Shown here: positions 8,683-23,673 of the stretch, in pieces | Layout: every line of letters begins with the position of its first letter | How positions within the stretch are numbered: the stretch's first letter is position 1 | NCBI RefSeq assembly: GCF_012395835.1 | Contig: NZ_JAAZSQ010000012.1 | Coordinates: 51,549 to 115,548, forward strand | Reading direction: 5' to 3' | Source of the DNA: Arthrobacter mobilis | GTDB taxonomy: Bacteria > Actinomycetota > Actinomycetes > Actinomycetales > Micrococcaceae | DNA length: 64,000 nucleotides | Position numbers and translations under genes: made by a program | The notes under the pieces: model-generated | Told to the model about the DNA's origin: nothing | Seen by the model: only the letters and a program-made list of their open reading frames with translations | Databases searched by the model: none

Positions 8683-9071
8683 TCGTCGGATCCCTTCTCT
8701 GTGCCGGCCGTGCCGGCGGGCCCGCCCTGCCGGAGCCGGGCCACAGCAACCGAAAATGCCTTGCGGTAGTCCCTGCCCAGCCCGGCGAAGTCCGCTTCCG
8801 CGGCCGCGGGCAGGGCGCGCACCACCACGCACAGCCCCTCCGGATGGTCCTTCAGGCTCAGCGCGGCGAATTCCCGCAGTCTGCGCTTAACGAGGTTCCG
8901 GGTCACAGCGTTCCCGACGGCCTTGGACACAATGAAGCCGAAAGCTGTCGGCCGCTGCTCCGGAGCGGGGGCCGCATATAACACCAAGTTCCGGCGCCCA
9001 GAACGGGCGCCGGAACGTACGGTGGTTGAAAAGTCTGCCGAACTGCGCATTCGGTTCCGGCCGGAGAGCAT
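8679..9071 (-). CDS. rnpA: ribonuclease P protein component RnpA
   Basis: Protein subunit of RNase P, which binds the catalytic RNA and helps cleave the 5' leader of pre-tRNA. The 130-residue sequence begins [19 protein letters not shown]. It contains the RNR-type basic motif [19 protein letters not shown], the family signature. It sits between rpmH and yidD in the conserved origin-proximal operon, with yidD translationally coupled. Confidence 0.94.
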   Translation of the reverse strand: MLSGRNRMRSSADFSTTVRSGARSGRRNLVLYAAPAPEQRPTAFGFIVSKAVGNAVTRNLVKRRLREFAALSLKDHPEGLCVVVRALPAAAEADFAGLGRDYRKAFSVAVARLRQGGPAGTAGTEKGSDE

Positions 9072-9150
9072 GCTAAAGGCAGGTTTCCGCGCAGCTGCGG
9101 GATCGCCGGGAACGCATGGCTACAGCCGGCCCGGGCAGACTGCAGCCGGG

Positions 9151-9288
9151 CTAGGCCGACAGTTCGGTGCGGCCCTTGCTGCGGCGTGCGGCCAGGATCG
9201 CACGGCCGGCGCGGGTGCGCATGCGAAGGCGGAAGCCGTGCTTCTTGGCACGACGGCGGTTATTCGGCTGAAAAGTCCGCTTGCTCAC
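9151..9288 (-). CDS. rpmH: 50S ribosomal protein L34
   Basis: A 45-residue gene starting at GTG 9288. The translation begins [19 protein letters not shown] and continues with [17 protein letters not shown], which is unmistakable L34. It is the first gene of the minus-strand operon rpmH-rnpA-yidD-yidC-jag and diverges from dnaA across a 450-base spacer, so its promoter must lie there. Confidence 0.95.
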   Translation of the reverse strand: MSKRTFQPNNRRRAKKHGFRLRMRTRAGRAILAARRSKGRTELSA

Positions 9289-9741
9289 GGTGGTAACTCC
9301 AAGACGATCGAAAGATGCGCCTTAACCCGGTGCTACAAGCACAGGCGGACGCTCTATGAGGTGCCTACCCTGCGCCTTCCCTCACACGCTTCTCCGGGGA
9401 AATCCCGAAGGCATGCAGGAACGCGCACAGTGGACACAAAGGACTACATAACGGTAGGGGGAACGGTCCGGGTGCGTCAAACCGGCACCAGGGATAACTC
9501 CGTCCACAGCCGGGATTCTCCTGTGGACAACCCTCCTGCAGGGTACCACCGCCGGGGGCGCCCGCCCGCCCGGGAGGGCCCGCTGCCCGGCTGTATTCTG
9601 CGGGAATCATCCTCTACTCTTGGCAAGGGCCCTTTATCCACCGACTGTGCATAACTCTGTGGATGAAGAATCATAATCGGGCCCGCAACATTCCCGGTCC
9701 TTGGCTCGGTGAGGGTTGCATGAGCTATTGAAGGGTTATTG
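9289..9741. promoter_or_regulatory. rpmH-dnaA divergent spacer with DnaA boxes
   Basis: No gene is seen in these 453 bases. They must carry the rpmH and dnaA promoters. DnaA-box-like 9-mers present are TGTGGACAA (9522-9530, a perfect reverse TTGTCCACA), TTATCCACC (9634-9642), TGTGCATAA (9646-9654, reverse TTATGCACA) and TGTGGATGA (9658-9666). The last three form a tight group about 80 bases before the dnaA start. They may allow self-regulation of dnaA or form part of the origin. Confidence 0.6.
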
Positions 9742-11157
9742 GTGGATACGGACCAGATAAACGACGTCGGAAGTTCCTGGCGCAAGGTGGTCCGCACCCT
9801 CGAACGCGATGACCGGGTCACCCCGCGGCAGCGCGGTTTCCTCGTCCTGGCCCAGGCCAAGGGGCTGATCGGGACCACCCTGCTGGTGGCGGTGCCCAAC
9901 GAACTCACCCGCGAGGTCTTCCAGTCGCAGCAGCTTAAGGACCCGCTCCAGGATGCGCTGCGCGGTGTCTTCCAGGACGACATCCTCTGCGCCTTCAGTG
10001 TGGACGCGGACCTGGTGCCGCACGTGGAGCCGGAGGCCGCGCCCGAACCTGCCCCGGTTCTGCCAGAGAGGCATGCCGACGTCCGGCCCCAGCCGGCCCC
10101 GCCGAGCACCTCGCACGAGTTCGGCCGGCTGAATCCGAAGTACGTCTTCGACACCTTCGTGATCGGTTCCTCCAACCGCTTCGCGCACGCGGCCGCCGTC
10201 GCCGTGGCGGAGGCACCGGCCAAGGCCTACAACCCGCTGTTCATCTACGGCGATTCCGGACTGGGCAAGACGCACCTGCTGCACGCCATCGGCCACTATG
10301 CCCGCCACCTCTACAACGGGATCCGGGTCCGCTACGTGAATTCCGAGGAATTCACCAACGACTTCATCAACTCCATCCGCGACGACGAGGGCGCCAGCTT
10401 CAAGCAGCTCTACCGCAACGTGGACATCCTGCTGATCGACGACATCCAGTTCCTGGCCAACAAGGATGCGACGCAGGAGGAGTTCTTCCATACCTTCAAC
10501 GCGCTGCACAACCACAACAAGCAGGTGGTCATCACCTCGGACCTGCCGCCCAAGCAGCTCTCCGGTTTCGAGGAGCGGATGCGGTCGCGCTTCGAATGGG
10601 GCCTGCTCACCGACATCCAGCCGCCGGAACTGGAAACCCGTATCGCCATCCTGCGGAAGAAGGCGCTGAGCGAGGGCCTCTCGGTGCCGGACGAGGTCAT
10701 GGAGTACATCGCGTCCAAAATCTCCACCAACATCCGCGAGCTCGAGGGCGCGCTCATCCGTGTCACCGCCTTCGCCAGCCTGAACCGCCAGGGAGTGGAC
10801 ATGGGCCTGGCCGAGACGGTGCTCAAGGACCTGATCACCGACGAAGGCGCGGAGGAAATCACGGCGGCGACCATCCTGGGCCAGACCGCCGCCTACTTCA
10901 AGCTGAGCCTGGACGAGCTCAAGAGCAAGTCCCGCACCCGCACCCTGGTGACTGCCCGCCAGATCGCCATGTACCTGTGCCGGGAGCTGACGGACATGTC
11001 GCTGCCCAAGATCGGCCAGGAGCTCGGCGGCCGGGACCACACCACCGTCATCCATGCGGACCGCAAGATCCGCGAGCTGATGGCCGAGCGGCGTGCCATC
11101 TACAACCAGGTCACCGAACTGACCAACCGCATCAAGCAGCAGCAGCGCGAACACTAG
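9742..11157 (+). CDS. dnaA: chromosomal replication initiator DnaA
   Basis: DnaA binds DnaA boxes and opens the origin. The 471-residue protein has domain I (residues 1-90), a short Pro/Glu-rich domain II and an AAA+ domain III with Walker [10 protein letters not shown] (about 170-178). Walker B is [13 protein letters not shown]. Domain IV carries the DNA-binding signature [16 protein letters not shown] near residues 436-451. I use GTG 9742, six bases after AAGGG; a TTG at 9739 is the codon just before. Domain II is short compared with Streptomyces DnaA. The gene is divergent from rpmH and followed by the dnaA-dnaN spacer. Confidence 0.97.
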   Translation: MDTDQINDVGSSWRKVVRTLERDDRVTPRQRGFLVLAQAKGLIGTTLLVAVPNELTREVFQSQQLKDPLQDALRGVFQDDILCAFSVDADLVPHVEPEAAPEPAPVLPERHADVRPQPAPPSTSHEFGRLNPKYVFDTFVIGSSNRFAHAAAVAVAEAPAKAYNPLFIYGDSGLGKTHLLHAIGHYARHLYNGIRVRYVNSEEFTNDFINSIRDDEGASFKQLYRNVDILLIDDIQFLANKDATQEEFFHTFNALHNHNKQVVITSDLPPKQLSGFEERMRSRFEWGLLTDIQPPELETRIAILRKKALSEGLSVPDEVMEYIASKISTNIRELEGALIRVTAFASLNRQGVDMGLAETVLKDLITDEGAEEITAATILGQTAAYFKLSLDELKSKSRTRTLVTARQIAMYLCRELTDMSLPKIGQELGGRDHTTVIHADRKIRELMAERRAIYNQVTELTNRIKQQQREH

Positions 11158-11808
11158 GCACCTCCGGGTCCGCGCCTTCCCTGCTTCCGCCGCAACTTCC
11201 CGACGGCGCGCTTCCGCGCACCCTGGCGCCGGGACCCCTCCTCATCCGTCCCGGTCAACGGCCCGTCCCCGGCCCCATCGCGGCCCGCCCGCCCCGCAAG
11301 GGGCGGGAAAATTAACAGGTGTGGATAACTCTGTGGATTCTTAAGTGGAGAACCGCACCCCTCCGGAGGAAAAACCGGGGGTCCCCTGTGGATCCGCGAA
11401 CCTATGCGGAAATTCGTCCACACGGCCTCCCGGCTGCAGCCGCTTAACACCCACAGCTTGTGAACAGCCCCGGATCGCGCCCCACCGCCGAGAAGGGCGG
11501 TTTTCCACAGCTTCCACAAGCGTTATTAACACTACGAATCCCTGGTTTTGGAATCCATCCAAATAACATGAGGCCCTGGGCGATCCCCTGCACCTGGCCC
11601 GTCCAAGCCAAGACCTTGTCCCGGACCTGCCGGCCCGCCGGCTCCGCCGCCTGGTCCGGTGTCCGAATTTCCCCGCGGGAGCTAAGCTTTCAAGGAGAAT
11701 CGTTGTCACTTGCTCTCAACAGCTGCACCGGACGTACCGTCCGTGCAGGCAGTTGACGTTCCAGGTGGCCTCCCTTGGCATGTTCGTTGTGAAAGGCGGC
11801 ACCCTTCA
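11158..11808. other. oriC: dnaA-dnaN spacer, probable oriC
   Basis: This 651-base non-coding spacer sits where actinobacterial oriC is normally found. It has one perfect DnaA box (TGTGGATAA, 11320-11328). One-mismatch or weaker boxes lie at 11332 (TGTGGATTC), 11387 (TGTGGATCC), 11414 (TCGTCCACA) and 11501 (TTTTCCACA). An AT-richer stretch at about 11521-11572 includes GTTATTAACA. The first ~120 bases after dnaA are GC-rich and featureless. Few boxes are perfect compared with the cluster at 27.5-28.0 kb, so assignment rests on position as much as on sequence. Confidence 0.65.
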
Positions 11809-12933
11809 GTGAAGTTCAGAGTTGACCGGGATGTACTGGCCGAAGCCGTGACCTGGACAGCCCGGTCCCTGTCGCCTCGCCCCCCGGTTCCTGTGCTCTC
11901 CGGCCTGCTGATCAAGGCCGAGGGCGGAATGGTCAGCATCGCCAGCTTCGATTACGAAATTTCGGCGCGCCTGCAGATCCCCGCGGACGTCTCCGAGGAA
12001 GGCACGATTCTGGTCTCCGGCCGCCTCCTGGCAGACATTTGCCGCAGCCTGCCCTCGGCGCCGGTCGAAGTAGGCACCGACGGCACCAAGGTCACCCTGA
12101 CCTGCCGCAGCAGCCGCTTCCACCTGGCCACCATGCCGGTAGCCGACTACCCGGAACTGCCCCCGCTGCCGGAAATCAGCGGCGTCGTGGACGGGGACGC
12201 CTTTGCCCAGGCCATCAGCCAGGTCATCATTGCCGCCAGCCGGGACGATACGCTGCCGATCCTGACCGGTGTCCGGATGGAAATCGAGGATGGCATGATC
12301 ACCCTGCTGTCCACCGACAGGTACCGGCTGGCCCTGCGCGAACTGCCCTGGCGGCCGGTCAACCCGGGCATCTCGACCAGCGCCCTGGTCAAGGCCAAGA
12401 CCCTGAACGAAGTCGCCAAAACCCTGGGCGGTTCCGGCGAGCTCAGCCTGGCCCTGTCCGAGAACAGCGAACTGATCGGCTTCGAAAGCGGCGGCCGGCG
12501 GACCACCTCGCTGCTGGTCGACGGCGATTACCCCAAGATCCGCTCGCTGTTCCCCGAAAACACGCCGATCCACGCCACCGTGGAAACCTCGGTACTCGTA
12601 GAAGCGGTCCGCCGTGTCTCCCTGGTCGCCGAACGCAACACCCCGGTCCGGCTCGCCTTCACCGATGGCCAGCTCACCCTGGACGCCGGCACCGGCGAGG
12701 ACGCCCAGGCTTCCGAAGCCCTGGAAGCGGCCCTGGTCGGCGATGAAATCACCGTTGCCTTCAACCCGCACTACCTCTCCGAGGGCCTGAGCGCGTTCGA
12801 TACCAAGTACGTGCGCTTTTCCTTCACCACCCCGCCGAAGCCCGCGGTGCTCACCGGCCAGGACGACCTCGCCGGCGAGGACCGCTCCGACTACCGGTAC
12901 CTGCTGATGCCGGTGCGCCTGCCCAACCAGTAG
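11809..12933 (+). CDS. dnaN: DNA polymerase III sliding clamp (beta subunit)
   Basis: Homodimeric ring that tethers the replicative polymerase to DNA. The 374-residue length and start KFRVDRDVLAEAVTWTARSL fit actinobacterial DnaN exactly. I chose GTG 11809 over the longer frame opening at 11710, whose extra residues are not clamp-like. Three repeated clamp domains are expected; the C-terminal segment ends YRYLLMPVRLPNQ, the usual MPMR-like tail. Its GTG start has a rather distant AAAGG site. Confidence 0.96.
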   Translation: MKFRVDRDVLAEAVTWTARSLSPRPPVPVLSGLLIKAEGGMVSIASFDYEISARLQIPADVSEEGTILVSGRLLADICRSLPSAPVEVGTDGTKVTLTCRSSRFHLATMPVADYPELPPLPEISGVVDGDAFAQAISQVIIAASRDDTLPILTGVRMEIEDGMITLLSTDRYRLALRELPWRPVNPGISTSALVKAKTLNEVAKTLGGSGELSLALSENSELIGFESGGRRTTSLLVDGDYPKIRSLFPENTPIHATVETSVLVEAVRRVSLVAERNTPVRLAFTDGQLTLDAGTGEDAQASEALEAALVGDEITVAFNPHYLSEGLSAFDTKYVRFSFTTPPKPAVLTGQDDLAGEDRSDYRYLLMPVRLPNQ

Positions 12934-12985
12934 GAATCCTGCCTCTGCCAGCAGCCACCAGCACCAGCGGAAGGGAGTGGTCCCG

Positions 12986-13900
<915 letters not shown>

Positions 13901-13903
13901 CAG

Positions 13904-15106
13904 GTGTTTATCGAGTATTTGTCGCTGACGGATTTCCGCACCTACCCGCAGCTGGATCTCGCGCTCGGGCCCGGCGTCACCGTGTTCGTCGGGGCCAACG
14001 GCATCGGCAAAACCAACATTGTCGAGGCGATCGGCTATCTGGCCTCGCTTTCCTCACACCGGGTCAGCTCCGACGCGCCCTTGGTCCGCTTCGGCACCGG
14101 ACAGGCGCTGGTGCGGGCCCGGGTGGTCAGGGGGCAGCAGGCCACATCGCTGGAACTGGAACTGAACCCGGGCAAGGCCAACCGCGCCCGGATCAACCGG
14201 GCCAACCCGGTCCGGGCCCGCGACATTCTGGGCATCCTGCGCACGGTGCTCTTTGCTCCCGAGGACCTGGCCCTGGTCAAGGGGGATCCGTCCAGCCGCC
14301 GCCGGTTCTTGGACGAGCTGCTGACCAGCCTGGTCCCCCACCATGCCGCGACCCGCAGCGACTACGAGCGGGTGCTCAAGCAGCGCAATGCCCTGCTCAA
14401 GTCCGCCCGCGGCCGGTTCAGTTCCTCGCACGAGGCCACGCTGGAGGTCTGGGACCACCATCTGGCCCAGGCCGGTGCGGCCCTGGTCAAGGCCCGGCTG
14501 GAACTGGTCCAGCTGCTGCAGCCGCGGCTTGGCCAGGCTTATGCGGCATTGACGGACGGGTCCAAGCAGGCCCGCGCCGTATACCGGTCCACGCTCGAGA
14601 GCCCGCTGGCCGACGACGGCGAGCCGGAAACCGGCGGACTTCCCGAGGCCGCGGAGATGCCCGGGGAACTTGCCGGCCTGGACCTGGACCAGCTGCGCCA
14701 GCGGTACCTGGAAGCACTGCGCCGGCAGCGCCGCCGGGAGGTCGAACGCGGGATTTCGCTGGTGGGTCCGCACCGGGACGAGCTGGAACTGTGGCTGGGA
14801 CCGGTCCCGGCCAAGGGCTATGCCTCCCACGGGGAAACCTGGTCGCTGGCCCTGGCCCTGCGCCTGGCTTCGTACTATGTGCTGTGCGAGGACGAGCAGG
14901 TCCCCGGAGCCACCCCGGTGCTGATCCTGGATGATGTTTTCGCCGAGCTGGACACCCAGCGCCGCGAAAAGCTCGCCGGCATTGTGGCCGGGGCCGAACA
15001 GGTGCTGGTCACCGCAGCGGTGGCCGAGGATATTCCCGCCGCGCTGCGCGGCGGGCAGATCACCGTGGTTCCGGGAGGTATCTTCGATGGCAGACAAACA
15101 GCCTGA
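13904..15106 (+). CDS. recF: DNA replication and repair protein RecF
   Basis: SMC-like ATPase that helps load RecA at single-strand gaps. It starts with GTG only three bases after the gnd stop. The 400-residue protein has Walker A GANGIGKTN at residues 30-38. The family segment LFAPEDLALVKGDPSSRRRFLD is split between residues ~115-137. The signature region ends in SHGETWSLALALRL, followed by Walker B LILDDVFAELD. A Pro/Glu insertion at about residues 228-250 (ADDGEPETGGLPEAAEMPG) is longer than in many homologues. The 3' end overlaps the DUF721 gene by 20 bases. Confidence 0.95.
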   Translation: MFIEYLSLTDFRTYPQLDLALGPGVTVFVGANGIGKTNIVEAIGYLASLSSHRVSSDAPLVRFGTGQALVRARVVRGQQATSLELELNPGKANRARINRANPVRARDILGILRTVLFAPEDLALVKGDPSSRRRFLDELLTSLVPHHAATRSDYERVLKQRNALLKSARGRFSSSHEATLEVWDHHLAQAGAALVKARLELVQLLQPRLGQAYAALTDGSKQARAVYRSTLESPLADDGEPETGGLPEAAEMPGELAGLDLDQLRQRYLEALRRQRRREVERGISLVGPHRDELELWLGPVPAKGYASHGETWSLALALRLASYYVLCEDEQVPGATPVLILDDVFAELDTQRREKLAGIVAGAEQVLVTAAVAEDIPAALRGGQITVVPGGIFDGRQTA

Positions 15107-15665
15107 CCAGTCCGCGGTACCGGGCCAGGACAGGCCGGCGGAGTCTGCGGAAACCCAGGACATCGACGCCGCCCAGGCAATGCTCAACCGGATGCGGGAA
15201 GCAGCCGCGGCCCGCGGGGAGGTGCGCCTGCGGCCGGGCAGCCGGCGCCGGACTCCGGCGGAGGGCCGGGGAGCAGGCCGGACCCAGGGGGCGTCCGGGC
15301 AGGAGTCAGCCCGGGATCCGCAGGGGCTCGGGTCGGTCTTCAACCGGCTGGTCCGGGACCGCGGCTGGAACTCGCCGGTCGCCGTCGGCTCGGTAATTTC
15401 GCGCTGGGACGAGCTGGTAGGCCCGGACATTGCCGCCCACTGCCGGCCGGAGAGCTTCCAGGACACCACCGTCCAGGTCCGCTGCGATTCCACCGCCTGG
15501 GCCACACAGCTGCGGCTGCTCAGTTCGGCACTGCTGGCCCGCTTCGACGAGGCCCTGGGGCCCGGCGTGGTCACGAAGATCCAGGTGCTGGCACCGGCGG
15601 CGCCGAACTGGCGCAAGGGTCCGCGCACCGCCGGCGGCCGCGGGCCGCGGGACACCTACGGCTAA
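15087..15665 (+). CDS. DUF721 (DciA-like) family protein
   Basis: A 192-residue protein with a hydrophilic N-terminal half (QAMLNRMREAAAARGEV) and a C-terminal DUF721 domain. The domain contains VAVGSVISRWDELVGPDIAAHC and the RCDSTAWATQLRLLSSALL strand-helix. DUF721 proteins resemble DciA, the helicase operator used by bacteria lacking DnaC/DnaI, so a helicase-loading role is plausible though not shown. ATG 15087 has GGGAGG upstream and lies inside the end of recF, implying coupling. recF-DUF721-gyrB is conserved order in actinobacteria. Confidence 0.9.
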   Translation: MADKQPDQSAVPGQDRPAESAETQDIDAAQAMLNRMREAAAARGEVRLRPGSRRRTPAEGRGAGRTQGASGQESARDPQGLGSVFNRLVRDRGWNSPVAVGSVISRWDELVGPDIAAHCRPESFQDTTVQVRCDSTAWATQLRLLSSALLARFDEALGPGVVTKIQVLAPAAPNWRKGPRTAGGRGPRDTYG

Positions 15666-15666
15666 G

Positions 15667-15825
15667 CGTTCAGCGCCTCCCCCACCCCTCGCCCGCTCGG
15701 GCGGGGCCCCGGGCGCTTCCGTTCAGCCCCTCCCCCACCCCTCGCACGCCCGGGCGGGGCCCCGGGCGCTTCCGTTCAGCGCCTCCCCCACCCCTCGCAC
15801 GCTCGGGCGGGGCCCCGGGCGCTTC
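15667..15825. repeat. three tandem 53-bp GC-rich repeats upstream of gyrB
   Basis: Three units start at 15667, 15720 and 15773, each 53 bases, differing at only one to three positions. Each contains CTCGGGCGGGGCCCCGGGCG-like dyad symmetry. On the minus strand the unit reads as a form of the interspersed element seen at 22711, 31023, 51311 and 51364. The whole spacer (15666-16062) has no gene. The rest of it, 15826-16062, should carry the gyrB promoter. Confidence 0.85.
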
Positions 15826-15864
15826 TCTTAGGGCGGGAGTGGTGACTGCGCAGAGGGCGCGTAG

Positions 15865-18129
<2,265 letters not shown>

Positions 18130-18227
18130 CGCCGCCGCGGGGCGTCCCCGGCACCCTGCCGGACATCCCGCTCCCCTGCCTGGTCCGTGCGGCCCGCAAA
18201 GATTTTCGATAGAAGGAACCTAAAACG

Positions 18228-20899
<2,672 letters not shown>

Positions 20900-20903
<4 letters not shown>

Positions 20904-21496
20904 GCACACCCAACACGCCGCGATCGGGCACACGCCCGCAGCCGGCCGCGGCACCGCGCGCCGGGGTGCCCCGCACGGCAGCGGCCCCGGCCAAACCGGC
21001 CCAGCGCCCGACGGCCGGCAGCACATCCGGCGCCCGCACCGGCAACGGCCAGCGCCCGCCGGCGGCCCAGCGTCCGGCGGCCTCCCGCCCCAGCGGGAAC
21101 GCCGGACTGGTCAGGCCCGCGCCGAAGGCCAAGGCCCGCCGCGCACGGCTGCTGGTCAGCAAGGTGGACCCCTGGTCCGTGCTGAAGATGGCCTTCCTGC
21201 TCTCCGTGGCCCTGGGGATCGTCACCGTGGTGGCCTCGATCGTGCTGTGGACCACGCTGGACATCACCGGCATCTTCAACCGGGTCAATGACCTGCTCTC
21301 CGAGATTGCCGGTTCCGAGGGCGCCGGCTTCGACCTGCGCAGCTACATGTCCCTGGGCCAGGTGGCTTCCTTCGCCACCATCATCTCCGTGGTCAACGTG
21401 GTGCTGCTGACGGCGCTGTCCATGCTCTCCGCCGTGCTGTACAACATCTCGGCCACCCTGGTCGGCGGCATCGGCGTGACCCTGACCGACGACTAA
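20900..21496 (+). CDS. DUF3566 membrane protein
   Basis: A 198-residue protein starting at GTG within the gyrA stop (GTGA overlap). The first ~85 residues are Pro/Ala/Arg-rich and look disordered. The DUF3566 domain follows: [20 protein letters not shown], a first membrane helix, an amphipathic [13 protein letters not shown] segment and a second helix near the C-terminus. The family sits beside gyrA throughout actinobacteria; its role is unknown. Confidence 0.92.
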
Positions 21497-21525
21497 AAGC
21501 GCCCCGGCCGGCGCCGAGGGTTGAT

Positions 21526-21563
21526 GGAAGGCCCCTCCTTCCGGGTGGAAGGAGGGGCCTTCC
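21526..21563. terminator. strong hairpin terminator after the gyrBA-DUF3566 operon
   Basis: A perfect 17-bp stem (21526-21542 with 21547-21563) and a four-base loop GGGT, 30 bases after the DUF3566 stop. There is no T-run, which is common for high-GC actinobacterial terminators. Confidence 0.8.
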
Positions 21564-21671
21564 GCATCCGCTGCGGACCTGGCGCCGGCCCTTCCGGCAG
21601 GCCCGGGAGGCCCGATTTTGAAATGGGCGCCCGGGTGCTGTAGAGTCTTATCTCGGCCCGAACAGGGCAGA

Positions 21672-21745
21672 GGGCGTATAGCTCAGGCGGTTAGAGCGCT
21701 TCGCTGATAACGAAGAGGTCCCAGGTTCAAGTCCTGGTACGCCCA
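21672..21745 (+). tRNA. tRNA-Ile (GAT)
   Basis: A 74-base cloverleaf. The acceptor GGGCGTA pairs with TACGCCC, and the D arm is GCTCAGGCGGTTAGAGC. The anticodon stem-loop CTTCGCTGATAACGAAG has anticodon GAT, and the T arm is CCAGGTTCAAGTCCTGG. The 3' CCA is not encoded. It lies upstream of tRNA-Ala as in most actinobacterial origin regions. Confidence 0.97.
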
Positions 21746-21787
21746 CGGAATTCCTGCCGGACTTCCGCACCGTCCTAGGAGGACACC

Positions 21788-21904
21788 GTGAAGAAGCTGA
21801 TCTTTCTGGCAGCTGCGATGGCCGGGGCGGCCATCGTCAAAAAGTGGCAGGAATCCGAAGCGGAGAAATCCGCCTGGAGCAAGGAGACCGACAAGGTCGA
21901 CTAG
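21788..21904 (+). CDS. DLW-39 family microprotein
   Basis: A 38-codon gene, GTG 21788 with GGAGG six bases upstream. The product starts MKKLIFLAAAMAGAAIVKKW, a single short hydrophobic helix with basic ends. An acidic-polar tail follows (ESEAEKSAWSKETDKVD). The DLW-39 family of small actinobacterial proteins sits exactly here, between tRNA-Ile and tRNA-Ala. The last residues do not keep the DLW tripeptide literally (SAW instead). Probably membrane-associated; function unknown. Confidence 0.85.
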   Translation: MKKLIFLAAAMAGAAIVKKWQESEAEKSAWSKETDKVD

Positions 21905-21918
21905 CTCCGGCTATCCCC

Positions 21919-21991
21919 GGGGGCATGGCGCAATTGGTAGCGCACCTGCTTTGCAAGCAGGGGGTTAGGGGTTCGAGTCCCCTTGCCTCCA
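21919..21991 (+). tRNA. tRNA-Ala (TGC)
   Basis: A 73-base cloverleaf. The acceptor GGGGGCA pairs with TGCCTCC and includes the G3-U70 wobble pair that identifies alanine tRNAs. The anticodon stem-loop CTGCTTTGCAAGCAG has anticodon TGC. The T arm is AGGGGTTCGAGTCCCCT. The bases after the discriminator A are CC then G. Confidence 0.97.
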
Positions 21992-22087
21992 CCGGAACAG
22001 AGGGTCCGGTCCAGACATGGACCGGACCGTCTGCTTTTAACCCGCCTAGCCTGGACGCAGGCCCTGCCTGCTGCCGCGTTCCGGTCC

Positions 22088-22585
22088 TCAGGCCGGCGGC
22101 AGCGGATAGAACCATTCCCGGTCCGTACCGTCCGGGTCGCGCCAAGTCACGGTTACGGTGGCATCCGTGGTGGAGCGCTCCGGGGCGGCGGTAAAGGACA
22201 GCGACTCCCCCGGCGCCACCGTGCGCGGCTTTGCCGGCGTGGTCCCCGGCAGGCTCGCCGGCAGCCGGATGAAGACGTCCTGCGCGGCCGCCGTGCCCGT
22301 GTTGGTCAGCTCGTAAGCGCCCGCCCGCGGGACCAGCTGCCAGGCCGCCGCCCCTGGCGGACGGAACAGTACTGCCTGCCGGGAGCCGGCGGCGCTGTCC
22401 GCGAGGCGTTCCAGGGCCGAAATGACGCGCTGGGCGTTGTAGTCGCTGACCCGGCCAGCGGCTTCGGCCCGCTGGGCGCTGGCCGCCGCGTTCCGGCCCT
22501 GCCGGCGGCTTTCGGCAATGCTCAGGACCGCGCTGACAATGATGCCGGCCGCCGCTACGTAGACGCCCAGGATCTCCGCCTCCAT
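22088..22585 (-). CDS. hypothetical membrane-anchored protein
   Basis: A 165-residue protein I cannot assign to a named family. An N-terminal membrane helix (ILGVYVAAAGIIVSAVLSIAE) is followed by a charged segment rich in Arg/Ala (ESRRQGRNAAASAQRAEAA). A beta-rich C-terminal half (YELTNTGTAAAQDVFIRLP) resembles an Ig-like or CARDB-like fold. The topology suggests a short extracytoplasmic or cytoplasmic face anchored at the N-terminus. It faces tRNA-Ala convergently and has no operon partner. Confidence 0.7.
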   Translation of the reverse strand: MEAEILGVYVAAAGIIVSAVLSIAESRRQGRNAAASAQRAEAAGRVSDYNAQRVISALERLADSAAGSRQAVLFRPPGAAAWQLVPRAGAYELTNTGTAAAQDVFIRLPASLPGTTPAKPRTVAPGESLSFTAAPERSTTDATVTVTWRDPDGTDREWFYPLPPA

Positions 22586-22710
22586 TCCGGACCCCCGTTC
22601 CGTTCCGCCCGTGACCGATGCTACCGCCGGGCAGGGACCGCGGCCACCGGGCCGTCCGGGGTCCCCGTTCCGGGCTGGCGGGGCGGGGAGCCGGCGAACG
22701 TTAGCTAGCG

Positions 22711-22763
22711 CCCAGCCGCCTCCCGCCCCTCGCTTCGCCCGCTGCGGGGCCCTCGGCGTCTAG
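22711..22763 (-). repeat. interspersed GC-rich palindromic element, copy
   Basis: On the minus strand this stretch contains GCCGAGGGCCCCGCAGCG, GGCGAAGCGAGG and then GGGAGGCGG. It shares its order and spacing with elements at 31023, 51311 and 51364. It lies directly upstream of the EamA transporter start. Confidence 0.65.
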
Positions 22764-22772
22764 GCTGGGTGG

Positions 22773-23666
22773 GTGATTGTCCTGCTCGCCACTGCCGGAG
22801 TGATCGGCATTTCCGCCTCCGGCCCGATCATGGCGGTCACCGCCGCCCCCGCCCTGGCCATTGCCTTCTGGCGCAATTTCCTCGGCGGCCTGGCCATGGG
22901 GGTGCCGGCGCTGGTCTCCCGGGGCGGCGAACTGCGCCGCCTGACGGCACCGGACCTGGCCTGGACCGCCGTGGCCGCCGCGGCGCTGGCCCTGCATTTC
23001 GCCTGCTTCATTACCGCGCTGCAGCTGACCTCCGTGGCCGCGGCGACCGCCCTGGTCTGCCTGCAGTCGGCCTGGATCGCGGTGGCGAACCGGCTGCGCG
23101 GGATCCGGACCGCTCGTGTCGTACTCGCAGGACTGGGCGTGGCCCTGGGCGGTGTGGTGCTGATCTCCGGCTTCGACCTGCAGCTCTCCCCCGCCGCCTT
23201 GGCCGGGGACATCCTGGCGCTGCTGGGCGGCGCCCTGGCAGCCCTGTACACCCTGGCCGGCGGGCGGGTACGCCGGAACCTGTCCACCCAGAGCTATACC
23301 GGCCTGTGCTACGGGATGTGTGCCCTCCTGCTGCTGGTGCTCTGCCTGGTCTTCGGACAGCCGCTGGCCGGCTTTCCCGGCGAAGCCTGGCTCGGCATCC
23401 TGGGGGTGACGCTGGCGGCCCAGCTCGTGGGGCATACCGCCTTCAACCACCTGCTGGCGGTCATCAGCCCGATGGTGGTCTCGATGATCATCCTGCTGGA
23501 AATCCCGGGGGCCGCGCTGCTGGCGGCCCTGTTCCTGGGCGAAAGCCTGCCGTGGGGAACATACCTGGGCCTGGCCCTGATCCTGGCCGGGCTCGCCGTC
23601 GTCATCCTGTTCCAGAACCGCCGCCGCAACGGCGGCCCGCCGGAAGCCGAGCTGGGCGCGGACTGA
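22773..23666 (+). CDS. EamA/DMT-family transporter
   Basis: A 297-residue protein with about ten membrane helices in two homologous halves, typical of drug/metabolite exporters (RhaT/RarD type). The first half contains FWRNFLGGLAMGVPAL and ALQLTSVAAATALVCLQ. The second has AFNHLLAVISPMVVSMIILLEI, the equivalent of the EamA signature helix. GTG 22773 is used; the ribosome-binding site GGGTGG is weak. It probably exports an amino acid or small metabolite. The substrate is not readable from sequence. Confidence 0.87.
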   Translation: MIVLLATAGVIGISASGPIMAVTAAPALAIAFWRNFLGGLAMGVPALVSRGGELRRLTAPDLAWTAVAAAALALHFACFITALQLTSVAAATALVCLQSAWIAVANRLRGIRTARVVLAGLGVALGGVVLISGFDLQLSPAALAGDILALLGGALAALYTLAGGRVRRNLSTQSYTGLCYGMCALLLLVLCLVFGQPLAGFPGEAWLGILGVTLAAQLVGHTAFNHLLAVISPMVVSMIILLEIPGAALLAALFLGESLPWGTYLGLALILAGLAVVILFQNRRRNGGPPEAELGAD

Positions 23667-23673
23667 CCGGCAG

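Noticed and set aside
15667..15825. Possible CRISPR array
   Set aside because: The three 53-bp units are directly adjacent with no spacers, and no cas genes are in the window.
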